DNA from: Candidatus Rifleibacteriota bacterium
GTDB lineage: Bacteria; Muiribacteriota; Ozemobacteria; Ozemobacterales; Ozemobacteraceae
DNA: 48,616 nucleotides
Direction of reading: 5' to 3'
Assembly: GCA_018818125.1 (NCBI GenBank)
Contig: JAHISQ010000127.1
Location: 1 to 48,616, forward strand
Within the stretch, counting starts at the first letter, position 1. Every line of letters begins with the position of its first letter. A program made the position numbers and the translations under genes. This document shows positions 18,350-27,981 of this stretch, piece after piece. The notes under the pieces are model-generated. The model had not been told where the DNA came from, did no database searches, and was given only the letters and a program-made list of their open reading frames with translations.

Positions 18350-19285
18350 ATGACAGAGGGAAAAAAATATCGCCTGGTTACCCGCAGTGATTTTGATGGT
18401 CTGGTTTGTGCCGTGCTGTTCAAAGATATGAACATGATAGATGATATCAAGTTTGTGCACCCCAAAGATATGCAGGATGGCAAAGTCGAAATCACTGATC
18501 GTGATATCACCACGAACCTGCCGTATGTCGAGGGAGCGTATATGGTATTTGATCACCACCTGAGCGAAACTATACGCAATGAGGGTAAACGTGATAACCA
18601 CATCATTGACCCCGAAGCGATGTCGGCTGCCAGGGTTGTTTACAAATATTATGGCGGTAAAGAGAGATTTCCAAAAGTTGCTGAAGATATGATGACTGCG
18701 GTAGATAAGGCAGATGCGGCTCAGTTCAGTGTCGATGAGATACTGCGCCCGGATAACTGGGTGCTTTTGAATTATCTGATGGATCCGCGTACCGGTCTGG
18801 GGCGCTTCAGAACCTTTCGCATTTCAAACTACCAGTTGATGATGGATCTCATTGACTGCTGCAAAGACATGAGTATCGGTCAGATCATGGAACTGCCTGA
18901 CGTAAAGGCACGTGTAGATCTGTATTCTGAACAGGATGAACTGTTTCGCGAGCAGTTGCGGCGCTGTTCGAAGATATATAAGAATCTGATTATTCTTGAC
19001 CTGCGTGACGAAGAAGTGATTCATGCGGGCAACCGTTTTATGATCTACGCACTGAATCCGCATTGCAACATTTCGATTCACATTCTATGGGGTTTTCAGA
19101 AGCAGAATACCGTTTTTGCGGTAGGCAAGTCGATTGTTGACCGCAGCTCAAGAACCAACATCGGTGAGTTGATGCTTAAATACGGTGGTGGCGGGCACCA
19201 TGCTGCTGGCACCTGTCAGATTGAGCACGAAAGAGCCGAGGCCGTGCTTAAGGAACTGATTACCAAAATTAATCACGACGGCTGA
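18350..19285 (+). CDS. DHH-family phosphoesterase (DHH-DHHA1)
   Basis: This 311-aa enzyme has the DHH metal motifs: SDFDGLVCA near residues 14-22, VFDHH near 64-68, and a C-terminal DHHA1 substrate motif GGGGHHAAG near 281-289. Family members hydrolyse phosphodiester or phosphoanhydride bonds using Mn2+ (nanoRNase/pAp phosphatase, cyclic dinucleotide phosphodiesterase, exopolyphosphatase-related). Which substrate applies here cannot be read from the sequence. GGAG about 9 bases ahead of ATG 18350 supports the start. It stands alone between divergent and convergent genes. Confidence 0.88.
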   Translation: MTEGKKYRLVTRSDFDGLVCAVLFKDMNMIDDIKFVHPKDMQDGKVEITDRDITTNLPYVEGAYMVFDHHLSETIRNEGKRDNHIIDPEAMSAARVVYKYYGGKERFPKVAEDMMTAVDKADAAQFSVDEILRPDNWVLLNYLMDPRTGLGRFRTFRISNYQLMMDLIDCCKDMSIGQIMELPDVKARVDLYSEQDELFREQLRRCSKIYKNLIILDLRDEEVIHAGNRFMIYALNPHCNISIHILWGFQKQNTVFAVGKSIVDRSSRTNIGELMLKYGGGGHHAAGTCQIEHERAEAVLKELITKINHDG

Positions 19286-19297
19286 GCAAGTTCTTTT

Positions 19298-20017
19298 TTA
19301 ATCTCTGCGCCTGATCCTGTGGGGTTGGCGCAGATTGTATTTTAGTATGCACCAGATTGCGGCAACGCCATCGCGCCAGCCGATTTTTTTGCCCTCTTCG
19401 TAAGTGCGGCCGCTATATGTAATACCGGTTTCGTAAATGCGTATGCCTTTTATTTTTGAAATTTTGGCAGTAATCTCAGGTTCGAAGCCGAAGCGGTTTT
19501 CTTCGATTTCGATGCCGGCGATAATTTCTCTGCGGAAAGCTTTGTAGCAGGTTTCCATATCAGTCAGGTTAAGGTTTGAGAACATGTTTGACAACATGGT
19601 CAGAAACTGATTGCCGACAGAGTGCCAGAAATAGAGAACTCTATGCATCTCGCCGCCGGAAAAACGCGAACCGTAGACAACATCAGCTTTATTCTCAAGA
19701 ATCGGGTTGATGAGGCGCTGAAATTCGTTGGGGTCGTATTCGAGGTCGGCATCCTGAACTATTACGATATCGCCGGTGGCGGCGGCAAACCCCGAGCGCA
19801 GAGCCGCGCCCTTACCCTGATTCTTTTCATGGAAAACGGTTTTGCCGACCTTGCTGGTCAGCCTGGTTTCGATGATGCTTCGGGTATTGTCGGTAGAGCA
19901 GTCATCAACCAGAATCAGCTCTCTGTCTATACTCAAGGGTACTTTTAAAACGAGATCAACTATTGCTTCGACCGTGTTTTCTTCGTTGTAAACAGGTATG
20001 ATGATAGAGAGTTTCAT
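19298..20017 (-). CDS. Family 2 glycosyltransferase (dolichol-phosphate mannosyltransferase-like)
   Basis: This GT-A fold enzyme of about 239 aa has KLSIIIPVYNEENTV at the N-terminus, LVDDCSTDNT for nucleotide-sugar binding, the metal motif DADLEYDP and a GSRFSGG loop. This pattern fits DPM1/DPG-synthase-like transferases that move a sugar to a polyprenyl phosphate on the cytoplasmic face. I prefer ATG 20017, which forms an ATGA overlap with the upstream lipoprotein gene, over the ATG five codons earlier at 20032. No transmembrane helices are visible, as in the soluble DPM1 class. Confidence 0.88.
   Translation of the reverse strand: MKLSIIIPVYNEENTVEAIVDLVLKVPLSIDRELILVDDCSTDNTRSIIETRLTSKVGKTVFHEKNQGKGAALRSGFAAATGDIVIVQDADLEYDPNEFQRLINPILENKADVVYGSRFSGGEMHRVLYFWHSVGNQFLTMLSNMFSNLNLTDMETCYKAFRREIIAGIEIEENRFGFEPEITAKISKIKGIRIYETGITYSGRTYEEGKKIGWRDGVAAIWCILKYNLRQPHRIRRRD
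19304..19340 (+). terminator. Possible terminator after the DHH gene
   Basis: An 8-bp perfect stem TCTGCGCC (19304-19311) / GGCGCAGA (19327-19334) with a 15-base loop is followed by a T-rich stretch (TTGTATTTT). It lies 18 bp after the DHH stop, inside the 3' end of the convergent glycosyltransferase gene. The loop is long and the T-run interrupted, so it may be only a weak terminator. Confidence 0.4.
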
Positions 20018-20508
20018 TGTATTGGTTTCCATGTGGCAATACGGCTTTTGGCTCTGCTTATCTGTGCTGCTGATAGAGTTTGTTCCAGTTCGCGGCGAAG
20101 TTTTTGTGAGTCTTTGTCTCCCTGTTTTTCAGCCAGGTTATACCAGAAGTATGCCTCTTCGATGTCACGATTCACACCTTCGCCGTTTTCATAAAGCGTG
20201 CCGAGACTGAATTGAGCGGTTACGTTGTTGCGCTCAGCTGCTTTTTTGTACCATTCAGCTGCGACACTGGGGTCTTTTTCGACATGCATGCCGCAATAAT
20301 ACATAAAAGCAATGTTTACCTGGGCTTCCGCGTTGCCATCTTCGGCTTCAGGCAGAAACATCAGAACAGCTTTGCGGTAATTTCCTTCGACGTATGCTTT
20401 TCCAGCTTCTTCAAGGACCGGCACTTTTTTGCCACAACAGCCGGTGGCAAGTGCCGCGACCAGAGTAATCAGCAGCAGAGCCAGCAGGCTTTTTATGATG
20501 TTCATCAT
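20014..20508 (-). CDS. Sel1-like repeat lipoprotein
   Basis: This 164-aa protein has a lipoprotein signal (hydrophobic core LLALLLITLVAAL with lipobox ATGC at about residue 24). Sel1-type repeats follow at about 35-135: AEAQVNIAFMYYCGMHVEKD and TAQFSLGTLYENGEGVNRD. Sel1/TPR-like solenoids mediate protein contacts. The mature protein would be membrane-tethered. It is coupled by ATGA to the glycosyltransferase. The Cys-Cys after the lipobox leaves the exact acylated Cys slightly uncertain. Confidence 0.83.
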   Translation of the reverse strand: MMNIIKSLLALLLITLVAALATGCCGKKVPVLEEAGKAYVEGNYRKAVLMFLPEAEDGNAEAQVNIAFMYYCGMHVEKDPSVAAEWYKKAAERNNVTAQFSLGTLYENGEGVNRDIEEAYFWYNLAEKQGDKDSQKLRRELEQTLSAAQISRAKSRIATWKPIQ

Positions 20509-20664
20509 TATTGGCTTTCCTTAGTAGATTATCCTGAATCTATAATTTTTTCGCCGGTTTGTAAAGGTTGAGATTTGGTTAAATTGCTTTCAGTTACTGG
20601 ATTATCTTTTGAAATTGTTTTAACATTCATGTCTAAGAAGCAATAACGGGGAGGAAAGTTCTCA

Positions 20665-23565
20665 ATGAAGCGGCGATTGAACATGGCTTTGCCATTGATA
20701 TTCGCTTTTGTTTTGACTTTGCTGCCCTTTGGACTGTTGGAATACAACCAGCAGCAGCGAAATAAGATTCAAAGCGAGAGAGCAATTACCAGCTGGGAAC
20801 AGTCGGCTGGCAATTACCTGCAGCTATTTCGCTCAATCTGGTCTCTGGAAGCTCAGATAAATCGGCGATTTTTTTTACTTCACAAAAATCTGGCGGGTTT
20901 ACAGAAAGACAGGCAGATTGACGCGGCAAGTTTTATGAGCGACTTGCAGAAGGCCTTTCCCAAAGAATTCATGCCCCAAAATATTTATGCAGGGGTGGTT
21001 AATAAAGACGGTCGTAGCGTAAATATGTTTGGTGGCAGCGGTTATACAGCAGTAAAACAGCGTTTTTTCAAGCGAATTCTTGATGGTCTGGGCAGACAGA
21101 AAGACAGTTTCAACAGTTCTGAGCTTTCCAGCTTGAATGCTGCTGTGCGCGGCACCTTTGGTGATATATTGGATTTTGAACTGTTAAAGAACCAACGAGC
21201 CGGGAAAATATCAGCGGCTGTTTACGGAGGCCGACCTGTGCTAGTTTTGTGGGACACCACCACCATCGCTTCTCGGCAAAAAATTGTTTATCTGATGCTT
21301 TTTTCTCCGGATGCTATCAGTCGTATTGGTTCAATGCAGCTTGCCAGCAAATTGCTCGGGAGAAAATATGCGAAGGTGAGCTCCGTTCTGGTGCCGCTCA
21401 AGCAAGCAAGCCCAGAGTTAAAACCAATTTTCGATGGTTTTCTTGATGACGAGCACTGCAAGACAGTAATGCAGTGTCTCAGTGAATTTGAAAAAGGTGA
21501 ATTGAATCGTGACAAGCTGTTTCCGCCTGGAAAATTCGTTGATTACCGCGGATTGAGAATAATGCGGGAATTTATCGATTATGCTGTGCCATACGAAATC
21601 TGGATATTGAGTCGCGGTCAGTTTACTGGTGAACAGCAAGAACCATTTATAAGTTTTGTCTTGCGTCTGTTTTTTTACACAGTCTGGATTCTGATCTTTG
21701 CCAAGGTTTTAATCAGTGGAAACCCTGTTGGTATAAGTCTTAAGGCCTGGTTGTCGTTGACTTTTATGGCGGTCGGTGTTTTACCTCTGGTGGTTTTTTA
21801 TGTTGCCGGACTTTTTCATGTTGATTCTTCTGCATATCGGCGCGAGCAGGAAGCGATTAAAAACGCTTTGCAGCAACTCGAAGAAGCGGACGCTTCAGGA
21901 GAGGCTCTTTTGGCAGATTATCACAGTTTTTGTCAACGACAGGAAAACGACCCCGAGTGGGCTGCCAAAATGACCGACTGGAACCATGCATCATGGGATG
22001 ATGCGATTGGTAAGCTTCAGGCTCGATTTATTGCTAACGGGTTGCAGCTGGACGCGGTTTATGTTTATCCACCTGATGTGGCAAGCATAACTGGCAAGAT
22101 GGTCAGCTTCCCTGAAAGCGAATTTACCGAACAGCGTGAAAAATCTACCTTTGATTTTTATGGCGGCTGGATTCGCAAAGCCTATTACAGCATAGCTCCA
22201 GAGATAATGGTCGGTGAAGAGCCAGAGTTGCAAATGTTCAAGGGCCGCAGTGGCAAAGAAATGATGAGGTATTTTCTTTCAAATCGTGGTGATATCGAGT
22301 TTGTCGATTTTAGCGAAGACAAGTTTTTTCTCTACCAGAATTTTTTGCTTCGAGATGGCAAGATCAGGAACTGGTATGTTTTTCGCATCAGTATTTCGCG
22401 GATTTTCAAGCGTTACTTGCGAGAGTCAATATTTAATCTTCAGAACATATATTCTGAAAACATTTATGCAATAGCAGAGATGAATGGCTCCAAGTCCACC
22501 ACGGTCTTTCCGTCTCCCCGAAGCAAGGATGCGCTGATGATGAAGCAGGCAGCAGATCACCTCATTGAGTTGGTAGCTGTGACCAAAACCGGGATTATTG
22601 AGCAGAATGATGACCATCTGGTGGTGGTATACCCCTGCATTAAGTCGGGCCCGTTCATTCTGGCAAATCTGGTTTTTTTCAAGAACTTTAGAGTTCGTGC
22701 TTTTCATCAGGAAATGATTTTGTCGTTCATTGTCATTTTAATGGCAATTCCGGTTTTTCTAATTTCGCGTCTGACTGCTGAATACCTGGTAAGTCCGCTT
22801 ATGAACGTCGAAATCGGTCTTAGGAAAGTGTCTGCCGAGGATTACTCACAGAAGTTAGGTCTTAAGCGGGAAGATGAGCTCGGAAAATTGACTCTGGCAT
22901 TTGACAAGATGGTTGAAGGCATCAAGGAACGCCGCAATCTGGGCCGTTTTGTTTCAGCTTCGCTTGATCAGCAGGTGGCCAGAGATGATAAAGCTGGGCA
23001 CAAGGGTATGGAAGGGCGTTTTGGCGCAATTTTGTGCTCCGATATCAGGTCTTTTACCACGCTCAGTGAGTCATATCCGGTTCGCGATATTGTTTTTATG
23101 CTCAACGAACATCTTGCGGCCATGTCTTCATGCATAAAAGAGACCAATGGAATGGTCGAGCAATTTGTTGGTGATTCAATAATTGCAGTTTTTTATGGTG
23201 AAAGTCTTGGTGATGCTTCGAATAAAGCCGTTGGAGCAGCCCTGACAATGATCTCAAGGCACCGACAGATAAATGTTTTGCGCGAACAGCAGGGCAAATT
23301 CTGTTACGAATTTGGCATTGGTATTGATGCCGGGCATCTGCTCTCAGGTACCGTTAAGGCAGGAAATCGCTTCGAATATCTCGTAGTTGGCGACGCGAGA
23401 GTTCGTGCAGAGGCTTTGGAAGCTCGTTCTAAACAGGGAAGACATACCCGGGTAATTGCCTCCGAAAAGGTATTTGCATTGACTCGTGGTCTTTATGATT
23501 ATACCCGACTGGGTGAAGGTCCTGAATATGAGCTTGTCGGCGAACGGGAGGGTAGAATCGGATGA
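20665..23565 (+). CDS. Membrane class III cyclase homologue, C1-like (metal-binding) subunit
   Basis: This 966-aa protein has TM helices near 8-26, 332-350, 361-385 and 683-705, with two large extracytoplasmic domains between them. A HAMP linker (about 705-755) and a C-terminal class III cyclase domain (about 785-945) follow. Metal aspartates are present: D793 (CSDIRSFT) and D837 (FVGD), 44 residues apart as in canonical enzymes. The substrate Lys is Gln833, the Thr/Asp specificity position is Leu906, and the transition-state Asn and Arg are Val913 and Ala917. It cannot form a normal homodimeric site. The next gene, coupled by ATGA, supplies the missing residues. Together they resemble the C1/C2 pair of mammalian adenylyl cyclases. 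Confidence 0.88.
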   Translation: MKRRLNMALPLIFAFVLTLLPFGLLEYNQQQRNKIQSERAITSWEQSAGNYLQLFRSIWSLEAQINRRFFLLHKNLAGLQKDRQIDAASFMSDLQKAFPKEFMPQNIYAGVVNKDGRSVNMFGGSGYTAVKQRFFKRILDGLGRQKDSFNSSELSSLNAAVRGTFGDILDFELLKNQRAGKISAAVYGGRPVLVLWDTTTIASRQKIVYLMLFSPDAISRIGSMQLASKLLGRKYAKVSSVLVPLKQASPELKPIFDGFLDDEHCKTVMQCLSEFEKGELNRDKLFPPGKFVDYRGLRIMREFIDYAVPYEIWILSRGQFTGEQQEPFISFVLRLFFYTVWILIFAKVLISGNPVGISLKAWLSLTFMAVGVLPLVVFYVAGLFHVDSSAYRREQEAIKNALQQLEEADASGEALLADYHSFCQRQENDPEWAAKMTDWNHASWDDAIGKLQARFIANGLQLDAVYVYPPDVASITGKMVSFPESEFTEQREKSTFDFYGGWIRKAYYSIAPEIMVGEEPELQMFKGRSGKEMMRYFLSNRGDIEFVDFSEDKFFLYQNFLLRDGKIRNWYVFRISISRIFKRYLRESIFNLQNIYSENIYAIAEMNGSKSTTVFPSPRSKDALMMKQAADHLIELVAVTKTGIIEQNDDHLVVVYPCIKSGPFILANLVFFKNFRVRAFHQEMILSFIVILMAIPVFLISRLTAEYLVSPLMNVEIGLRKVSAEDYSQKLGLKREDELGKLTLAFDKMVEGIKERRNLGRFVSASLDQQVARDDKAGHKGMEGRFGAILCSDIRSFTTLSESYPVRDIVFMLNEHLAAMSSCIKETNGMVEQFVGDSIIAVFYGESLGDASNKAVGAALTMISRHRQINVLREQQGKFCYEFGIGIDAGHLLSGTVKAGNRFEYLVVGDARVRAEALEARSKQGRHTRVIASEKVFALTRGLYDYTRLGEGPEYELVGEREGRIG

Positions 23566-26500
23566 CGCTGCATAGAAGCCTCGCGTTTGCCCTGTGTTTT
23601 ATTATCGTTCTTGCTTTTACAATAAGGCTTGAAGAAGAACTCGGCAAAAGTGATCGTCTTAAAATTGATCTGTCGGCTCAAGCATTGCAGCTTAATGATC
23701 GAATTCGCCAGGAGGCAAATGTTCATTCTCTTGTACAGAAAGCATTTGGTCGTTTCAGAGATCTAATATCGATTAATTACAAGAGTCTTTTCAGGTATGG
23801 TTGGCCTCCAGATTTTTTAAATTCTGAACTGCCTATTAACTCTTTATCGGTCGCTCTCGTCGATAATCAGGGAAAACTGCTGGAAACCGCCAATCTGGCT
23901 GGTGATATTGACACCGAATTTATTGAAAATTTTGTTCGTGTTGAATGTCTGAAAAATGGAACATACACGGAAGACGTGCTGTTTAATCCGAAGCACAAAA
24001 GCTTGCTTTTGCGTACAGACAAACTTTTGGGCGACTTTATTGGTTTGTCAATCGACCGTACTGCTTTTATGCTGATGCGTGCAGGGCGCCTGGCCACGTT
24101 CAAATCCGAAGAGAAGCTGACCGGAGTCTATTGGGACAAACTTACCGTTTCGTCTGAACAAACGGTTTTCTTTTTCTGCCGACTTGATCTGCACGCAATG
24201 ACAGCTTCGCATATCTATCGAACCATTGTTAAATCAGAATTAGATGCAAACCTGGCTGTGGCGTTTTATGATCGCCGGAGTAAAGAATTCCTTGTAAACA
24301 GTGATTCTCCCGTAATCTCAAAAAAGGCGAACTTTGATTTTATTAAAAAAGTTTGCAGCGACGCTGAACATGTCCAGATTGATAAAGCTGAACAGGCTAA
24401 AGTTGAGCTTTATCGGCAAAATGGCTTGATCGTTGTTGTTGGACGGGTAGTCGCCGGAACTGACTTGACTCCAATTGTTGTTGCAGAGCTTGAAAGCGGT
24501 TCGAACCGATTTGCTGATCGTTTCGCAAATGTGGCTTTTTTCATGGTTATTTGTGTCGCTTTGCTTTTGTTTGTGCAGGTTTCAGTTTTTGCTCGTGGAC
24601 TGCGGCTAAGTGTGGGTAAGGTGCTGATCATAGCCAGTCTGCTGGCTATCTTTATGCCATTCCTGATGGGTAGTTCGATTTTTCGCCTGATTTTGCGAGA
24701 AGTAACCGACAGTGAGCGTCTCAAAATCGAACGTAATCTGCACAATATTCTTGCCGGGATCGATTCTGGAGTGCGCCTCTATAATGCAAATCTGTTTCAG
24801 AGTTTTTTGCGCTCTTTTGCTCACCCTGACACTTTAAGGGATCTGAAGCGGGCTCGCGAAATACAAACTGCCTATGATAAAGGCGGGCCTGAGGAGAAGA
24901 AGAATATTAATCTTAAAAAGATGGACGCTGCCGTTTTTGAGATTGCTGAACGGGCTTTTGCTCCCTTTCTAACAGGTTTTGAGTCTAGTGGAGTGAGGGA
25001 TCGCCGGGCAAATGCGATTTTGATATTTGGTCCAAACAATTTTATGCGTTATTACGATCGTTTTAAGCGCGAAGTGGTGGGACACAACGAGAGTTCAAGA
25101 ACCGACTCAATGTTTGTTCTGCTTAATATGTATAAGAAGACTGTCGAAAAATTTTTCCCCATAGCAGAATTTGTGTCAGGGCTATCAGAACTCGATAAAA
25201 ATATGCAAGCCAATGAGATGGAAAAATTTGTTTACGAAGAAATCAAAGCGCAATTGGTTAACTCTGTTGGCGCCGAGCGATTTTATGAGCTTTTTTCGAA
25301 CTTTGAGGGGCTTAACAACTTGCGCTCCAGCGTTGGTGCAACCCTTTTTAGTGTTTTTCCGCTGCGCGTAAACGGTCTGATCGAATACTTTTGCGGAGTA
25401 GGTTGGGATGAATACGCAATTGGTGAATCGTATCTCAAGACTGCTTTTGCTAATATAATAACCAGTCAGAAAGCCCCGCACAAGCTCCGTTCTCTCTTCG
25501 ATCTGCTTGATCCGGCATCGCTGATAGACGCCGCGCCAGTTCTGCTGCAGACACATAGCGGAGTGCGTGCTGAGGCTTTTTCTTCTGATGAAAATGAATC
25601 GGCCAAGCTGGCGATGATGATTAGAAGCTCGTCACGTAGTCGTCGTCTGCACAGAGAGACTGGCTCAGGAGAAGATTCTGCGCTTTATCAGGTGCTTCCT
25701 GGCAGGTTTTTGTCGCTGTATACAGTAGGTGGGAGACAGGATACGTCGCATCTCGAAAGAATTGAGTTCTGGCGTCACATAATTTTTCTCTTTGGAATGC
25801 TGATTTTTGTTGTTTTTGCAGTTTTTGCGGCTGTCAATATCAGTAGATCTTTCACTGGACCTCTTGAACACCTGCTCTGGGGTCTTAATATGATTGAGTC
25901 CGGTAATTACGATGTAAAACTCAAAGACAGCCGTGAAGATGAGTTCGGTTCGATCTCGCGAGCTTTTAATGGCATGGTTAAAGGACTGCGTGAGCGCAAC
26001 GCATTGGGCAACTTTGTTTCAGAATCGGTTCGCCGACTTGCCCGTAGTCCAGAGCTGTTTGAGAAAGCTCAGCAGGGCAGTGAAGCCAAATATACCATTC
26101 TTTTCGCTGACCTCGCCGGCTTTACCAGGTTTGCAGCCAAAGCAACCGAAGAACAGGTGTATCACAAACTGGAGTATAGTCTCGATCATTTTTTCCGTTA
26201 TGCTGAGGAACTTGGGGGCGAAGTAGACAAGGTCATCGGTGAAAAGCTTCTGATTGTCTTCTCACACGAACAACATGGGAAAAAGAATGCAGCAATCGCG
26301 GCTATCAAGCTCGCAAAACGTATGGTTGCTGCCTTTAAGTCTGATAAAGAAGTTCGCCCTGTTTTCGGGATTAATTCTGGCCGGGTAATCTCCGGGATTA
26401 TCGGGACTCCAGAAGTCAGAATGGATAATACCGTAATTGGCGACCCGGTTAATGTGGCTGCCCGCATGTGTTCGCTGGCTAACAGCGGAGATATGCCAAT

Positions 26501-26618
26501 TGTCATATCGGGTGCAATTCGCGATTGTCTCGGCGCAAGTTATCGTGTGAAGCCGGTTGCAGTAAGCAAAATTCGCGGCAAGAAGCAGGAAGTTGAAGTT
26601 TTCAGCCTTGAGGTCTAA
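23562..26618 (+). CDS. Membrane class III cyclase homologue, C2-like (purine/transition-state) subunit
   Basis: This 1018-aa protein repeats the architecture of its upstream neighbour: TM helices near 5-20, 322-345, 350-378 and 737-760, HAMP at about 762-812 and cyclase domain at about 838-1010. It keeps Lys890 (VDKVIGE), Thr957 (DNTVIGD), Asn964 and Arg968, the base- and phosphate-handling residues. At the second metal position Asp is replaced by Glu894, while D850 (FADLAGFT) remains. This is the reciprocal of the 966-aa paralogue. The start overlaps the upstream stop by ATGA, which favours equal, co-located synthesis. The extracytoplasmic regions are presumably ligand sensors. A weak homodimeric activity with Glu cannot be excluded. 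Confidence 0.88.
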   Translation: MTLHRSLAFALCFIIVLAFTIRLEEELGKSDRLKIDLSAQALQLNDRIRQEANVHSLVQKAFGRFRDLISINYKSLFRYGWPPDFLNSELPINSLSVALVDNQGKLLETANLAGDIDTEFIENFVRVECLKNGTYTEDVLFNPKHKSLLLRTDKLLGDFIGLSIDRTAFMLMRAGRLATFKSEEKLTGVYWDKLTVSSEQTVFFFCRLDLHAMTASHIYRTIVKSELDANLAVAFYDRRSKEFLVNSDSPVISKKANFDFIKKVCSDAEHVQIDKAEQAKVELYRQNGLIVVVGRVVAGTDLTPIVVAELESGSNRFADRFANVAFFMVICVALLLFVQVSVFARGLRLSVGKVLIIASLLAIFMPFLMGSSIFRLILREVTDSERLKIERNLHNILAGIDSGVRLYNANLFQSFLRSFAHPDTLRDLKRAREIQTAYDKGGPEEKKNINLKKMDAAVFEIAERAFAPFLTGFESSGVRDRRANAILIFGPNNFMRYYDRFKREVVGHNESSRTDSMFVLLNMYKKTVEKFFPIAEFVSGLSELDKNMQANEMEKFVYEEIKAQLVNSVGAERFYELFSNFEGLNNLRSSVGATLFSVFPLRVNGLIEYFCGVGWDEYAIGESYLKTAFANIITSQKAPHKLRSLFDLLDPASLIDAAPVLLQTHSGVRAEAFSSDENESAKLAMMIRSSSRSRRLHRETGSGEDSALYQVLPGRFLSLYTVGGRQDTSHLERIEFWRHIIFLFGMLIFVVFAVFAAVNISRSFTGPLEHLLWGLNMIESGNYDVKLKDSREDEFGSISRAFNGMVKGLRERNALGNFVSESVRRLARSPELFEKAQQGSEAKYTILFADLAGFTRFAAKATEEQVYHKLEYSLDHFFRYAEELGGEVDKVIGEKLLIVFSHEQHGKKNAAIAAIKLAKRMVAAFKSDKEVRPVFGINSGRVISGIIGTPEVRMDNTVIGDPVNVAARMCSLANSGDMPIVISGAIRDCLGASYRVKPVAVSKIRGKKQEVEVFSLEV

Positions 26619-26642
26619 CATTTTCTCTGCCCGGAGCAACGG

Positions 26643-27656
26643 TCAGCGAAAATAGATCTCGGCGTATATCGGCGTGTGGTCAGAGAATCGCAACGGCGCG
26701 TCTATCCGGCGACTGTTTACAGTTGCTGTTTTACCATGATGCGGTCTGACCATGATGTAATCTAGCTTTTGTGTGGGTTTTGGGTAGCCGGCTGTCGACA
26801 AATCGCAGTTGTCGCGAACTATATCGTCTGGTATCCGGGCTTCGAGATCTGCTGGTATCAGGTTCATATCGCCGCCGATAATAGCTGCAGCGGGCAGGTT
26901 CTCAACAATGTCAGCAACACGACTGAATTGCACCAGGTTGGGTCGGTAGAGCTTGCTACGGTCAGCAGAATAGAGGTGGGTGTTGAGCAGATAAAATGGT
27001 TGCCCACGTATTGTAGTCTCAACGAGAATAAAGCCTTTTTGCGCGATCAGCTCTTCAACATTGTGCTTCAGCGAAACCGCAAAGCGTTTTGCAGATGCTT
27101 TTTTTGCCGGAAACCTGCTTAAAATAAGCAAACCCGAATAATTGTAGCCGATTCCTGCCGTGTAAATAGAATAATAGCCAGGAAACGCGGCGATGAGCAA
27201 AGCCAAGCTGTTGTTGTCCCATACTTCCTGAAGGAAAATGATGTCGGGGTCGAGCTGCCGCGCGCTTCTCGCGAATGCTGCGATTCTTTGCGCCTGATTG
27301 AAAAAAAAAGGTACAGGGAAAAGCAGCATATTAATGCTTAGCGCTTTAATCGCCACGGTATCGTCTTTTTCTTTCTGTCTTTTGTTGATAACCGGTGCTA
27401 TGACTGTAACCTTCGGCATGTTTGCAGCTGCGATCAAATCGTAGAAACCGGTAGCGCTGATCAGTGCATCAATGCGGTCAAGCACCAGGGATCGTTGTGC
27501 CCTTCCCAGAAACCTTGCAATTCGGCTCAGACCAGGTGGCCGAATTGGTTTGAGCGAAAAACTGTTTGCTGCTTCAAGGCTGTTGTATCCGGTTGTGATA
27601 AGCAAAATGAGCAGAACTGGCCAGATAAATAATTTATTTTTAATAAATGTGTACAT
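26643..27656 (-). CDS. Secreted endonuclease/exonuclease/phosphatase (EEP) family protein
   Basis: The product of about 337 aa begins with an N-terminal signal/anchor (LFIWPVLLILLITT, possible cut after LEA). The EEP/DNase I-like catalytic motifs follow: FLQEVWD (Glu metal ligand), LLNTHLYS, GGDMNLIP (Asp/Asn), LDYIMV and SDHTPIYAEI (terminal Asp-His). The family includes nucleases, sphingomyelinases and inositol phosphatases, all Mg2+-dependent hydrolases of phosphodiesters or phosphomonoesters. The export signal suggests a periplasmic or extracellular substrate. ATG 27656 is assumed; TTG 27674 is an alternative. Neither has a clear ribosome site. Confidence 0.8.
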   Translation of the reverse strand: MYTFIKNKLFIWPVLLILLITTGYNSLEAANSFSLKPIRPPGLSRIARFLGRAQRSLVLDRIDALISATGFYDLIAAANMPKVTVIAPVINKRQKEKDDTVAIKALSINMLLFPVPFFFNQAQRIAAFARSARQLDPDIIFLQEVWDNNSLALLIAAFPGYYSIYTAGIGYNYSGLLILSRFPAKKASAKRFAVSLKHNVEELIAQKGFILVETTIRGQPFYLLNTHLYSADRSKLYRPNLVQFSRVADIVENLPAAAIIGGDMNLIPADLEARIPDDIVRDNCDLSTAGYPKPTQKLDYIMVRPHHGKTATVNSRRIDAPLRFSDHTPIYAEIYFR

Positions 27657-27825
27657 AGGTGGTTTTTGTGTCAAAATTAAAGGAATTCGTAGGAAACAGG
27701 CAAATTATAGCTTTAAATCGACCAAAATGCACTTAAATTACGAAGGGGTTTAAGACGATGAAGTAATTAGAGACTAAGACGAATCGGAAAAGCCACCTCT
27801 CGGCCTGAAAAATAAGGAGCAGACG

Positions 27826-27951
27826 ATGTATAAAATTACTAAAGATCAGCGTAGGAAGTTTCTTGAAATACTTGGTTCTTTTATGATGCAGCCGCTTCTT
27901 AAAATCATTCATCAGCCCTCAATCACTCCAATGACATCTATAGAGCAGTAA
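27826..27951 (+). CDS. Small ORF (41 aa) with strong ribosome site
   Basis: This short frame begins at ATG 27826 with AAGGAG correctly spaced upstream (27814-27819) and ends at TAA 27949-27951. The peptide starts MYKITKDQRRKFLEILGSFM and ends in a Pro/Thr-rich tail. It sits 30 bp ahead of the Ser/Gly-rich gene in the same orientation. It might be a small protein or a leader peptide; no family was recognised. Confidence 0.5.
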   Translation: MYKITKDQRRKFLEILGSFMMQPLLKIIHQPSITPMTSIEQ

Positions 27952-27981
27952 ACCAGAAAAATTGAATTATCAGGAGGCATT

